DNA of 36,587 nucleotides from a virus. A program made the position numbers and the translations under genes. The notes below the pieces were generated by a model. It made no database searches. It saw only the letters and a program-made list of their open reading frames with translations, and had not been told where the DNA came from. The stretch covers positions 1 to 36,587 of IMG/VR virus record IMGVR_UViG_3300031565_000167; one strand, 5' to 3'. How positions within the stretch are numbered: the stretch's first letter is position 1; each line of letters starts with the position of its first letter. Shown here piece after piece: positions 8,442 to 16,643 of the stretch.

Positions 8442-10513
8442 GACCACTCCTTGATCACGTGGGCTGTCAGGGCTGACCCGTGGAACGCAAGCTCAGGCTT
8501 GTTGAGGATGAGGGAGCGAGCGAAGGGCATGATGCGCCCTCGGTCACGGCCTTCCAGCTTCAGCCTGCTGATGACTTCCCCGTTGTTGACGGGGGGCTTC
8601 ACAAGGGCGTCGAAGAACCCTTGGGCTTCGTCCGACTCCATCCGAACCGTGATCTCTCGGACTCGTTGGCGGTCGCGCGGAGCCAGGAACGAAAGCGAGG
8701 TCTTGGCGGGGAGGCCCAGGTCGAGCCAGTCGAGAAGAAGCCCCACACGGCGCTCCTTGCCCAGCACGCGAGCGAGGGCAGAGGAAAACGACTTCTGCTC
8801 CCGCACCATGTCGTGCAGCACGTCGAGGATGCCAAGCTCCTTCATCTGCTTCAGGGATTTGCGAGCCGTCGGCTCCGGCAGAATTGCATCGACCAAGATC
8901 GACATGAGCGCCTCGTAAGGCATTCCCTTCATCTTCGGAGCGTTCCGTTTGATCGCCTTCGCCAGATCGGGGGGGACCTTGAAGCCGTACTTGCCCGTGA
9001 ATTTGATCGCGCGAAGGATGCGTGTGGGGTCGTCGGAGAACACCTTGTCGGGGTCCGCCGGACACTGGAGAATGCCCTCCTCCAAATGCCGCTTCCCGCA
9101 GCCGGTAAGGTCGATGATCTCGGCCTTCTCAGGACCGTGGGTGAGGTCCATGAGCCTCCACAGGAGCGTGTTGAACGTGAATTCACGTCGGTACACGTCC
9201 TCCTCGATAGTGGCGGGCTCGACCTCAGACGGCTTGTAGCCCTTGCCCGCCGCGCCCCCATAGCTCTCCTTGCGAGCGTTGGCGATCTCGATCACCTCGC
9301 CCTTCAAGTTGTCGCCGTCCAACTCCCAGTCGCCCTTCACCGTCAGGATGGCGACGCCGTATTGATTCGTGGTCAGGTTCGTCTGCGTCGGGATGGCCCG
9401 CGCTACTTGATCGGCGAACCATTCGGAATCCTTGCCTGCGGCGACCGAATCGATCACCACGTCGATATCCTTGATCGGCTTGTCGATCAGGAAGTTGCGG
9501 ACGGCGCCTCCCACAACGTAGGTGTGTTGGCCGACACCGTGGTTCTGCGCAACCCTGGACAGGAAGCGCATGAGCGCGATGGACCGTCGGTGCGCCGAGG
9601 CTTCGATCCACACGGAGGCCACACGGAGGTTGGACGCCTTGCCAATGGGGATCGTGTGTACGCGAGGCAGCCCCCAGACCTCCATCTCCGTCACGTCCCA
9701 CGAGCCGCTTGGAACGTGCTTGTCCCACTCCCCGTCCATACCGGGGAGATAGGCGAGGGTGACGTGAGGCTTGAATTCGGGAAACTTGTCACCGACCTCA
9801 AAGCCCTCATCTCGTAGCTCCTGCATGACCCGCTGTTTGAACCCCGACAAGTCTTTGTCGAAATCGACGGACACGTGGGGAACTCGACGGTTCTTGTCGG
9901 CGTGGTCGAAATACTCCAAGGGGCCGAGGATCGCCTTGCACTTGGGCCACCAGCGACGGAGACAGTCGCGTAGCGTCTCGACCAAACGAGCCTGTTCGGC
10001 CTTGTCTGTGTAGTCGCCAATGTAGAGAAACGTAACGTGGCTCGGGGAATCGTCATTCTCCCCGAGACCGGGAAATTGAATGGCCAGATTCTTGGGCAGC
10101 CGGATGAAAAGACCCGCACTGGAGCCGTCCCCCGTGCGCGGCCCGGTTGCCTTCGCCATGAAGCGCCGGCTAACACTTGCCAACAGCGCGCCGGGAAGCT
10201 CCGAGTGCCCCTGGGGCATCGGCACCTCGTTCATCTCGTCCTTCTCGTCGTCCTGCTCGTCCTCGTCCTCGTCCTCGTCCAGACCCTCACCACCGGGACG
10301 GAGCGGGTCGGCGGACATGCCGATGTCGTGGCCGTCTGCCTCACCCAAGTGGCGAGACGCGACGCGAGACGCAAAGGTATCGATCCAAGCCTTTTCGATC
10401 GGATCTTCGGCCCAGACCGTAAACGTGGCGTCCAGTAGACCTGGAGTCACGATGTACGCTTTCCGCGCTTGTTTGGGGTTGGGGGCCATAGCCTTCGCTA
10501 AAGCCCTCCCCAT
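8438..10513 (-). CDS. 2H phosphoesterase fused to CCA-adding tRNA nucleotidyltransferase-like protein
   Basis: 691 aa. Residues 130-300 form a 2H (LigT/cyclic phosphodiesterase) fold with both His-x-Thr motifs: HVT at 159-161 and HVT at 250-252. Residues 325-515 match the class II CCA-adding enzyme/poly(A) polymerase head and neck: GGAVRN (335-340), the metal-binding pair Asp349/Asp351 in KDIDVVID, RREFTFNTLLW (442-452) and DPTRILRAIKF (495-505). The rest is helical, as in CCA enzyme bodies. The N-terminal 60 residues carry RVASRHLGE, then an Asp/Glu run, then SVSRRFMAKA. The family-level reactions are hydrolysis of 2',3'-cyclic phosphate or 2'-5' bonds and templateless CCA addition to tRNA. 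Acting in sequence on damaged tRNA 3' ends is my inference. The start is uncertain: ATG 10513 or ATG 10489. It lies 24 nt after the portal gene. Confidence 0.88.
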   Translation of the reverse strand: MGRALAKAMAPNPKQARKAYIVTPGLLDATFTVWAEDPIEKAWIDTFASRVASRHLGEADGHDIGMSADPLRPGGEGLDEDEDEDEQDDEKDEMNEVPMPQGHSELPGALLASVSRRFMAKATGPRTGDGSSAGLFIRLPKNLAIQFPGLGENDDSPSHVTFLYIGDYTDKAEQARLVETLRDCLRRWWPKCKAILGPLEYFDHADKNRRVPHVSVDFDKDLSGFKQRVMQELRDEGFEVGDKFPEFKPHVTLAYLPGMDGEWDKHVPSGSWDVTEMEVWGLPRVHTIPIGKASNLRVASVWIEASAHRRSIALMRFLSRVAQNHGVGQHTYVVGGAVRNFLIDKPIKDIDVVIDSVAAGKDSEWFADQVARAIPTQTNLTTNQYGVAILTVKGDWELDGDNLKGEVIEIANARKESYGGAAGKGYKPSEVEPATIEEDVYRREFTFNTLLWRLMDLTHGPEKAEIIDLTGCGKRHLEEGILQCPADPDKVFSDDPTRILRAIKFTGKYGFKVPPDLAKAIKRNAPKMKGMPYEALMSILVDAILPEPTARKSLKQMKELGILDVLHDMVREQKSFSSALARVLGKERRVGLLLDWLDLGLPAKTSLSFLAPRDRQRVREITVRMESDEAQGFFDALVKPPVNNGEVISRLKLEGRDRGRIMPFARSLILNKPELAFHGSALTAHVIKEWS

Positions 10514-10537
10514 AGCCCGAAAAACGGCGGATCGGCC

Positions 10538-12559
10538 CTACTCTTCGGCCAGCTTGGCAGCCATTTTCTCGGCGACCTTCTCGGCGACCAGATCGGCCAC
10601 CCGATCGGCCACAAGATCGGCCACAAGAGTCGCTAGCACGTCGATTCCGCCTCCTGTGGAGGGCGCGGTTGCGACGCTTGCGGTCTTGGTCGAGGCGAAT
10701 CGACCCATGCTGCCCTCTTCCTCCGGCTCCTTGTACTCCAGACCCAGGTACTCGGCCTGCTTCTCCACGAAATCGGATCGCTCGCCCAGGGAGGTGCCGG
10801 CCTGAGAGTACAGACCACGGAGCACTTCGTTGTAGGTCGGGTCCTTGAACGTGGCGAAGTCCCGCTGAAGCTCCTCGGTCGCCGAAATCGCGTCGATGTT
10901 GAGCAGGTCGTAGATGACACTGATCGGCAACGAGCCCTTTTGGTAGAGGTTGAAAAGGGCGTCGTAAACGTCCTGATTGTCTCGGAGGGCGAGGCGGGTG
11001 AAGGAGAGTTTCGGGTAGACGACCTTCTCGGAGCCCCACTGGTCGATCTCGATGAAGCCCATGCGCGCGCACATCGGCTTGAAGAGATTCTGCTCCACGA
11101 AATCTTGGATGAACTCGCGGACCAGCATGTACCGGACGTTGAGCACCTCCAAGTTGATCCGGTCGCCGGAATAGCTCGATTCACCCGACAAGAGCGACTC
11201 GGTGACGCCGAGGCCAGCGTAAAGCTCGCGGTTGATCAGATCGTACTCGGACGAAAGCTCCAGCAGACGACCTTGCGGGGTCATCTCCTCCCATGTCACC
11301 TGAAAGTTGGTGACGATGGAGTAGTCGGGGTCTTGGAGCGCGAGGTCGATCTGGTCGCGCAATGCTTCCGTGTCGGCCTCGTTCATGCCCTCTGCGTACA
11401 CGAGCCGGATAGGCGTCATGTGCCGTGACGAGATGCTGGTCTGCGCTTGGCGCAGCTTGTCCTTGTAGACGAGGGTACGGATGCACCGTTCCAGCTTGGA
11501 GTGTCCGCGCGGCTCGTACTGAGACACGCGGTTCGCCATGAAATAGTAGAAGCTGCCGGCCTCGGAATCCGTGTTCAACGGGACGTTAGCGCCCTCTCGC
11601 ACCGCCATAACAATGTCTGGCGGCATCGACTCCATGACCTTGATCGCACGCTCGTCGGCTTGGTCAGCCTGCTCGATCACACTTTTGGTCTTGGAGTCAG
11701 GGATGAGCGACGCCATGATCTCGTCCGACATTGGGAACGAGTCGAGGTGAATTTGCTCGGGCGGGAGGATGCGAATTTTCGTCCAACCGCGGTAGTTCTT
11801 CCGCAGCCAATCCGACGCGCGCTTGTCCGCGTCAGGCCACAACGTTTTCTGCTCCTCAAGCTCGCCATCTTCGTGGAGGATGTTCTTGATCTCGTAGCGA
11901 ACCTCCTCCGGCATGTCCTCGTTGTCGTCCTCGATGAACCAGTGAGTCTCGCCGATGACGTTGAATTCGTGGAGCCCTTCGGAGAGGCGGTGCAAGAGGC
12001 CAACGTCCGACACCCAGCGCTTGCAGAAATCAAGAGCCTCCTGCGCCATGTCGTCGGACTGCGCCTCGGGTCGGCCGAGACGGATCTTCGACAGCGGAAG
12101 CTGTCGGTGAATATCCATCGCCTGACCCACGAAGGGGTCGGCCCGGTAGAAGAAGCGGAAGTAGTTGCGTTGCTCATCGAGCGACTGGGGAAGCTCAAGG
12201 AAGTCGGTCGAAAGCTCGGGCGAGTAGAAGTTGCCGCCGCTGCCCACCATCGAGCTACCGACACCACCGCCGAGCCCACCACCTGAGCCGCCGGACATAC
12301 CGGAGCCGGGACCGCCGATGCCGCCCCCTCCGAAGCCGCCACCGCCGCCTCCGATGTTCGCTACTTTGGATCGCATTGATCCAAGTGCGACCTTGGATGG
12401 CTTACCGACCGTAAGATCGGGTCGCGGACCCGCACGATCCGCGCTTGACGGGATCGAAGCGACTTTGACCGCGCCTTCGTTCGTTGGAACGCTCGCAGAT
12501 CCGGCGATATAACGCCGGGAAGCGACAACCCGTCGCCGTTTGACTCGCTGCTTAGCCAT
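10538..12559 (-). CDS. Portal protein
   Basis: 673 aa, the usual size for large portals, which form the dodecameric ring through which DNA is packaged and ejected. The core (residues about 110-590) reads like a phage portal: FLELPQSLDEQRNYFRFFY, VGQAMDIHRQLPLSKIRLGR, EFNVIGETHWFIEDD and the helical RINLEVLNVRYMLVREFIQ. Residues 10-20 contain VVASRRYIAGS, a motif shared with neighbours. Residues 70-110 are a Gly/Ser-rich disordered stretch. The last 35 residues form an amphipathic heptad-like tail of VADL/VADR/VAEK units encoded by a short tandem DNA repeat. It sits two small genes downstream of the large terminase subunit, the classical order. The start overlaps the previous stop by 8 nt, and AGGGGTG precedes it. 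Confidence 0.85.
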   Translation of the reverse strand: MAKQRVKRRRVVASRRYIAGSASVPTNEGAVKVASIPSSADRAGPRPDLTVGKPSKVALGSMRSKVANIGGGGGGFGGGGIGGPGSGMSGGSGGGLGGGVGSSMVGSGGNFYSPELSTDFLELPQSLDEQRNYFRFFYRADPFVGQAMDIHRQLPLSKIRLGRPEAQSDDMAQEALDFCKRWVSDVGLLHRLSEGLHEFNVIGETHWFIEDDNEDMPEEVRYEIKNILHEDGELEEQKTLWPDADKRASDWLRKNYRGWTKIRILPPEQIHLDSFPMSDEIMASLIPDSKTKSVIEQADQADERAIKVMESMPPDIVMAVREGANVPLNTDSEAGSFYYFMANRVSQYEPRGHSKLERCIRTLVYKDKLRQAQTSISSRHMTPIRLVYAEGMNEADTEALRDQIDLALQDPDYSIVTNFQVTWEEMTPQGRLLELSSEYDLINRELYAGLGVTESLLSGESSYSGDRINLEVLNVRYMLVREFIQDFVEQNLFKPMCARMGFIEIDQWGSEKVVYPKLSFTRLALRDNQDVYDALFNLYQKGSLPISVIYDLLNIDAISATEELQRDFATFKDPTYNEVLRGLYSQAGTSLGERSDFVEKQAEYLGLEYKEPEEEGSMGRFASTKTASVATAPSTGGGIDVLATLVADLVADRVADLVAEKVAEKMAAKLAEE
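10567..10629 (-). repeat. Short tandem repeat encoding the portal C-terminal helix
   Basis: The 10-mer gatcggccac occurs at 10591, 10603 and 10615, a 12-nt period, flanked by two ggcgacc-type units. It encodes four-residue VADL/VADR/VAEK units forming an amphipathic helix. Such repeats can change length by slippage without breaking the frame. Confidence 0.75.
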
Positions 12560-12926
12560 TCACCCCTGGCCCCCTGATAGACAGATCGGGGTCTACAAAC
12601 GCCAAATCAGGGTCGTTGTAGTTGGTTCCCGCTGTCCGGCTCGCGTCAGAGAAGCGAGCGACCCTCCTGAGAGCGCCTGCTGCCTCCTCCAGAGCACGCA
12701 GCTTGCGTTTGAGGGCTAGGCCCTCGCCGGATCGGCGGTCCACACGGACGTTCTCAAGCGACCTCGCGGCCTTGCGGATAGATGCCCCAGCCGCGGCCAA
12801 GTGCGCTTCCGCCGCCTCTGACATGGCGACATTCTCCCGCTCCTGCGCATGCTTGCGGATCTGATCCTCCCGGGTGCGGCGATCTTGTCGGCGCTGTTTG
12901 GGAGTGGTCTGCGGACCTTGCGGCAT
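12552..12926 (-). CDS. Small basic helical protein between terminase and portal
   Basis: 124 aa. The N-terminus is strongly charged (QRRQDRRTREDQIRKHAQE) and the middle is an Ala/Glu/Arg-rich helix or coiled coil (SIRKAARSLENVRV, KLRALEEAAGALRRVARF). The C-terminus is Asp/Pro-rich. I do not recognise a family. Genes of this size between the large terminase subunit and the portal can be head-completion or terminase-accessory proteins, but nothing in the sequence proves that. It starts 9 nt after the upstream 82-aa gene and overlaps the portal start by 8 nt, indicating translational coupling. Confidence 0.65.
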   Translation of the reverse strand: MPQGPQTTPKQRRQDRRTREDQIRKHAQERENVAMSEAAEAHLAAAGASIRKAARSLENVRVDRRSGEGLALKRKLRALEEAAGALRRVARFSDASRTAGTNYNDPDLAFVDPDLSIRGPGVNG

Positions 12927-12935
12927 CTCGACACT

Positions 12936-13184
12936 CTACCCCCACTTGGGGGCCTTGGAGATCCAACCGTTCTTGATCCCGGCCTTCAGGATGTTTTTGA
13001 GGAGCTTTGTGTGGCGGACAGATCCCTTGAAAACCTTCTCCCAGGAGCCACCGAGCTTTCCGAACACCGCGATGGCGTGGTCGTACTCGTGGGGAAGGTT
13101 CTGGACCTTCTTGCCTTCAAGCAGATCCTTGATCAGCCGGTAGTCCGCGCGAGCCGGGTCTGAGGGGTCGAGTACCTTGCCCAT
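12936..13184 (-). CDS. Small hypothetical protein following terminase
   Basis: 82 aa, basic, starting at an ATGA overlap with the large terminase stop. It contains ADYRLIKDLLEGKKVQNLP and KLLKNILKAGIKNGWISKAPKW and is predicted mainly helical with a short basic tail. No known motif is seen. The coupling suggests it is made together with the terminase; it could bind DNA or the packaging complex, but that is only positional reasoning. Confidence 0.65.
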   Translation of the reverse strand: MGKVLDPSDPARADYRLIKDLLEGKKVQNLPHEYDHAIAVFGKLGGSWEKVFKGSVRHTKLLKNILKAGIKNGWISKAPKWG

Positions 13185-15217
13185 CAGCCCTTCAACCTCC
13201 CGCCACGTACAGGCATGAACCCGCCGCGGCCCTCCCGTCGTACCGTGCGCTGCTCCATGCTTCCACCGTTCTTGGCCGCGATCCTGTTCTTGCGCTGAGC
13301 CGCAGCCGAGATGCGGTGGCGGTTGGGTCCTCTCGACCCCGCCCGTGCGATGTAGGCCCGGTTTGAGAGTTTGTCGCTGGCGAGCCAGATCATGCGCACA
13401 AGCGCGTCGGAAAGGTCATCGTGCGCGCCTCGGATATTCGGGGCCTTCACGGTGACGACGTACTTCGATTTGTAGTCGGCCTGGAGCGTGAGTAGCTCGG
13501 CGAGATAGGGCATGTGAGCCGGGGCCTTGCCCTCGGAGTCACGCAGCGCCTCGCGCTGGTCCTTCGTGTAGTCGAACAGCACGATCCGCTGATCGAACAT
13601 CATGTCCTTGAAGTTGCGGAAGATCTGACTGTTGAGGGTCTGGGTGAAATGCGTTGCCTTGCACTGCTTCAACCCCTTCTTGAGCAACGCCTGCTCCATC
13701 GGGATACCCGACCACTGGTCGAACATGCCCTCATCGATCAAGAAGCGGCGCGACAAGTCGTAGACCCAATCCGCCACGTCATCGAACTCCAGACGCTCCA
13801 TCCCGACGAAATCGCCCTCGCCAGCTTTGATCTGATCGATGTAGTCGAGAATGATCTGTTCGTTTTCGATGTGGCCGATGGCGACGGCCGAGCCATCGTT
13901 TGCGAGACCAACATCGAGCCCGAGGAAGTAGGGCATCCGAGGGATGCCACGGCTGCGTGGCTTGTGGGCCACGTCCACGCACGCCATGAGATCCTTCGCG
14001 TCATCGATCCATCCAAGAGTACGGTCGCTGAACTTGCCACCGTACTCGGTGTCGAACATGCGGGGGTCCTTGACGTACTCCCCGGCGAAGAATTCGGAAG
14101 GCAACGTGGGGTTGACCTCCCAGGTGGGTGCTTCGATAGCGAGCATCTTGCCCGCTGCCTTCGACCCGCCCATCGCAAGCTGGAACTGCTCGTAGAATTT
14201 CCCCTGCCGACCCAACGGCGAGGAAATCAGGATCATGCGGCCCTCAACCGGACCGATGGGCTCGTGCGTGTTGTCTGGGTTCTTCTGCGAGAAGGCACCC
14301 ATCGACGGCTTGACGGCTTGATACACCTCGTCAGCCGACGACTGCCCACCATCCGTAAAGTGGGCAACCTCGTCCAGAATGATGACGATGTTACCAGCAC
14401 CACGAAGGCCCTTAGCGATGCAGGACCGGAAGGTGACGTTGATGCTGGCCGCGGAAGCGTTCGGGTTCTCGGCGTAGCGACCGTGCCGGTCGATATCGGA
14501 GGGAGTCTGGAAGCGCGCGAAGGACTGAGTAGCGTTGGCTTGGTAAGCCCGGAAGAATTCGCATCCCGCGAAATACTTGGCAACGTCGCGGTACAGAAGA
14601 CCGGCCTGATCCTTGTCGGTAGCGACCGAGATCAACTGGATTGTGTTGCCGTCCGGCAGGCCGTAGTACGACTGGGGGTTGCCCTTCGACAACAGCTTGT
14701 AGGTCTCGTAGGCGGCGATGCACGCGGAGATCGTCGTCTTACCCGAGCGACGGCCGACGCTCAGGATCATCTCCCGGCGCTCCTCGCCCTCGATAACCTC
14801 GGAGATATTGCAGCGGCCTTCGGAGTACAGATGGCGGAGGTACTCCGCCTCGGTCATCCAAAACGCTACGTTGGGGATCGGGTCGCCTCGGAAATCGCAG
14901 ACGCGGATGGTCCGACGCATAACGTGTCGGATCAGCGTCTCTTTGTCAGAATCGGGGTTGAGCATCGGGTGCTCGACCGCAGCGATGGCGTACAGTTGCT
15001 CCTCGTCAAGCTCCTCCAGTTGCTCGTCGGTGAACGCGTCTGGAGTATCGTCAAGCGCAATGCCGTAGTGGGCCTTCAGGATCACCTTCTGGACGGGGTA
15101 GAGCCTCTGCGCGAGACCCCAATCAGACTCAATGAACTCGATGATATTGGCGATGGGCTGTTCACCCACCTCCTGACGCGCTTCATCGAGGACGATGCCC
15201 CCAAGCCCAAGACTCAT
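13184..15217 (-). CDS. terL: Large terminase subunit (packaging ATPase/nuclease)
   Basis: 677 aa. The N-terminal ATPase drives DNA into the prohead and the C-terminal RNase H-like nuclease cuts the concatemer. Visible motifs: Walker A SVGRRSGKTT (153-162, Lys160), Walker B IVIILDEV (277-284, Asp282/Glu283), coupling motif ISSPLG (331-336), nuclease Asp435 in FLGLDVGLAND, and the late acidic motif GAHDDLSDAL (597-606). Catalytic positions of both domains are present, so the protein should be functional. The last 60 residues are Arg/Gly-rich and probably disordered. The start directly abuts the stop of the upstream gene, the probable small subunit. Confidence 0.95.
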   Translation of the reverse strand: MSLGLGGIVLDEARQEVGEQPIANIIEFIESDWGLAQRLYPVQKVILKAHYGIALDDTPDAFTDEQLEELDEEQLYAIAAVEHPMLNPDSDKETLIRHVMRRTIRVCDFRGDPIPNVAFWMTEAEYLRHLYSEGRCNISEVIEGEERREMILSVGRRSGKTTISACIAAYETYKLLSKGNPQSYYGLPDGNTIQLISVATDKDQAGLLYRDVAKYFAGCEFFRAYQANATQSFARFQTPSDIDRHGRYAENPNASAASINVTFRSCIAKGLRGAGNIVIILDEVAHFTDGGQSSADEVYQAVKPSMGAFSQKNPDNTHEPIGPVEGRMILISSPLGRQGKFYEQFQLAMGGSKAAGKMLAIEAPTWEVNPTLPSEFFAGEYVKDPRMFDTEYGGKFSDRTLGWIDDAKDLMACVDVAHKPRSRGIPRMPYFLGLDVGLANDGSAVAIGHIENEQIILDYIDQIKAGEGDFVGMERLEFDDVADWVYDLSRRFLIDEGMFDQWSGIPMEQALLKKGLKQCKATHFTQTLNSQIFRNFKDMMFDQRIVLFDYTKDQREALRDSEGKAPAHMPYLAELLTLQADYKSKYVVTVKAPNIRGAHDDLSDALVRMIWLASDKLSNRAYIARAGSRGPNRHRISAAAQRKNRIAAKNGGSMEQRTVRREGRGGFMPVRGGRLKG

Positions 15218-15916
15218 CTAGTGCTCCACGATCTCCGGTCGTTGATCCCCACGCATAGCGCGTCGGGCCTCGTCCTCCCACGTGTCGTCGTCAAGACGAC
15301 CAGAGAGGAGCGAGAAGATTTTGTCGATGGCTTCGCGGCGGAGTCCGGCCTGCACCATCGTCTCGCGGAAGGTACGAACGATGAAGGTGAACAGCAGCTT
15401 GAACTCAGGGCTGCTCATGTTGACGCCCTTGGCGTTTAGCTGCTCGGCACGTTTGAGATAGGTGTCGCCAACGGCCTTGAGGGCCTGAATACGACTCACG
15501 CTGATCTGGCGGGTGTCGTCCCCCTTCGCCTCGGCCTTCTTCCGCTCAAATTTGAGGGACGCGGCCTCGCGGGCGAACCCACGCATGACCTCGTGGAGCA
15601 CGTCAATGGACTCCGGGTCACGGCCGACAACGGTCGTGAGGGCGTCCTCATCCATGCCCTTGTACTTGGCCTTGACCATCGCCTCGACCTCTTCAGAGAC
15701 CATAGGGGTGGCGGCCACCGGGTCCTTCTTCCGGCCCGGCTCGCGCAACATGACGCGCATCTTGCCCTTCTTGTTGAAAAGCACCTTGTCGTCGGGCGCG
15801 ATCTCATCGATCTTGCGCCACCGCTCGGCACCGGCCACATCCAATACACGAACACGCTTCGCCCCGTTGGGGAGCGCGCGATGCAGTTCTTCTTTGGTGA
15901 GGGTGCGTGCGTCCAT
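15218..15916 (-). CDS. Probable small terminase subunit or terminase-associated protein
   Basis: 232 aa from ATG 15916, three nt after the preceding stop; a longer open frame to 16087 overlaps the previous gene and is rejected. The N-terminus (MDARTLTKEELHRALPNGAKRVRV) precedes a helical middle with DPESIDVLHEVMRGFAREAASLKFERK and a C-terminal helical part (FTFIVRTFRETMVQAGLRREAIDKIF). The call rests mainly on its place immediately before the large terminase with zero spacing and on its size and helical, charged character. I see no clear helix-turn-helix. An alternative is an unrelated assembly factor. Confidence 0.55.
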   Translation of the reverse strand: MDARTLTKEELHRALPNGAKRVRVLDVAGAERWRKIDEIAPDDKVLFNKKGKMRVMLREPGRKKDPVAATPMVSEEVEAMVKAKYKGMDEDALTTVVGRDPESIDVLHEVMRGFAREAASLKFERKKAEAKGDDTRQISVSRIQALKAVGDTYLKRAEQLNAKGVNMSSPEFKLLFTFIVRTFRETMVQAGLRREAIDKIFSLLSGRLDDDTWEDEARRAMRGDQRPEIVEH

Positions 15917-15918
15917 GA

Positions 15919-16641
15919 CTACTTCATCAGGTTGGAGGGGATGACCACCGCCGGGCCAACAATCGGCCGGCGAGCCAACTGCGAGGCGGGACGATTCGGC
16001 TTCAGCCGCTTCATCAGCCCTTCCTCGTTCACGAGCATGATCATGTTGCCGGGCAATCGGATCATTTCGATGTAGCCCCCGACCCACCCTTGAAGCTCGG
16101 CCAAGGTGTAGCTGACCGAGTTGCCGGGCAGCGGAAGGTTCCAGGGTCGGCCAGTCTCCGGGTAGAGCATACTCTCGCCCGCAGCTTCCTTGAGCAGCGG
16201 GAGAATCTCATCCCGTAGCTCGGGGCGGGCGTGAGCAAGACGGATCAGTTTGGTTCGCAGGGTCATGGCGCGTTTTCCTTTTGTCGCTCGCTGGATAAGG
16301 TCAGCGGCTCGTCGGCTCGGGTCTTTCGTAAGAAACCCTTTGCCCCGCCCCTGGCCGTAAGGGACGGGTGTGTCAAATTGCTCAGAAGTCAGGTCCCATA
16401 CCTTCGCGTCGGGCCCTTGAATCCACCAGTGGGGCTCACCCTCGTGGGAAAGGAACATCGGCTTGTAGCCCTCAGCCTTGCCACCGACGAGGTGATAGAA
16501 CGCCTCCGACGCGGCGTAGCAATGACCCGTCCGCTTGTCCGCGCCGTCTTGGACGAGCTTGCGGTACTTGGGTTTGAGGAGGTCAGGCGTAAGATGGCGT
16601 CGAACAGCGCTATACGCCTGCTTTGGAGTCAGGCGTTTCAC
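15919..16641 (-). CDS. Fusion of a Cys-peptidase-like domain and a DUF3846-like domain
   Basis: 240 aa from GTG 16641. The N-terminal part (about residues 1-120) has a Cys-His-Asp arrangement: Cys41 in TGHCYAASEAFYHL, His71 in GEPHWWIQ and Asp83 in VWDLTSEQF. This suggests a papain-like fold, though peptidase activity is unproven. Residues 126-153 carry MTLRTKLIRLAHARPELRDE, a motif shared with the 357-aa protein. Residues 168-235 match DUF3846 (PTLAELQ-like AELQGWVGGYIEMIRLPGN, LVNEEGLMKRLKPN, IVGPAVV), a small domain common in phages and plasmids with unknown role. An internal ATG at 16266 with a good ribosome site could give the DUF3846 half alone. The protein lies just before the probable small terminase. 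Confidence 0.75.
   Translation of the reverse strand: MKRLTPKQAYSAVRRHLTPDLLKPKYRKLVQDGADKRTGHCYAASEAFYHLVGGKAEGYKPMFLSHEGEPHWWIQGPDAKVWDLTSEQFDTPVPYGQGRGKGFLTKDPSRRAADLIQRATKGKRAMTLRTKLIRLAHARPELRDEILPLLKEAAGESMLYPETGRPWNLPLPGNSVSYTLAELQGWVGGYIEMIRLPGNMIMLVNEEGLMKRLKPNRPASQLARRPIVGPAVVIPSNLMK
16267..16280 (-). promoter_or_regulatory. Possible internal ribosome binding site before the DUF3846 half
   Basis: AAGGA (16276-16280) sits nine nt before in-frame ATG 16266, which begins MTLRTKLIRLAHARPELRD. The position coincides exactly with the border between the Cys-peptidase-like and DUF3846-like parts. This supports either two products from one frame or a recent fusion by stop loss. Confidence 0.5.
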
Positions 16642-16643
16642 AG

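Noticed and set aside
8438-10513. Chromosomal housekeeping cca gene, i.e. bacterial flanking DNA
   Set aside because: The nucleotidyltransferase part is fused to a 2H domain and acidic linkers, carries the phage motif RVASRHL and lies between portal and topoisomerase-domain genes on the same strand.
10489-10513. Deciding between ATG 10513 and ATG 10489 for the 2H/CCA protein
   Set aside because: Neither has a well-spaced ribosome site, so no firm choice is possible; the longer form is given.
13514-15439. A 641-codon plus-strand open frame
   Set aside because: It is the antisense of the large terminase gene, whose Walker and nuclease motifs are intact on the minus strand.
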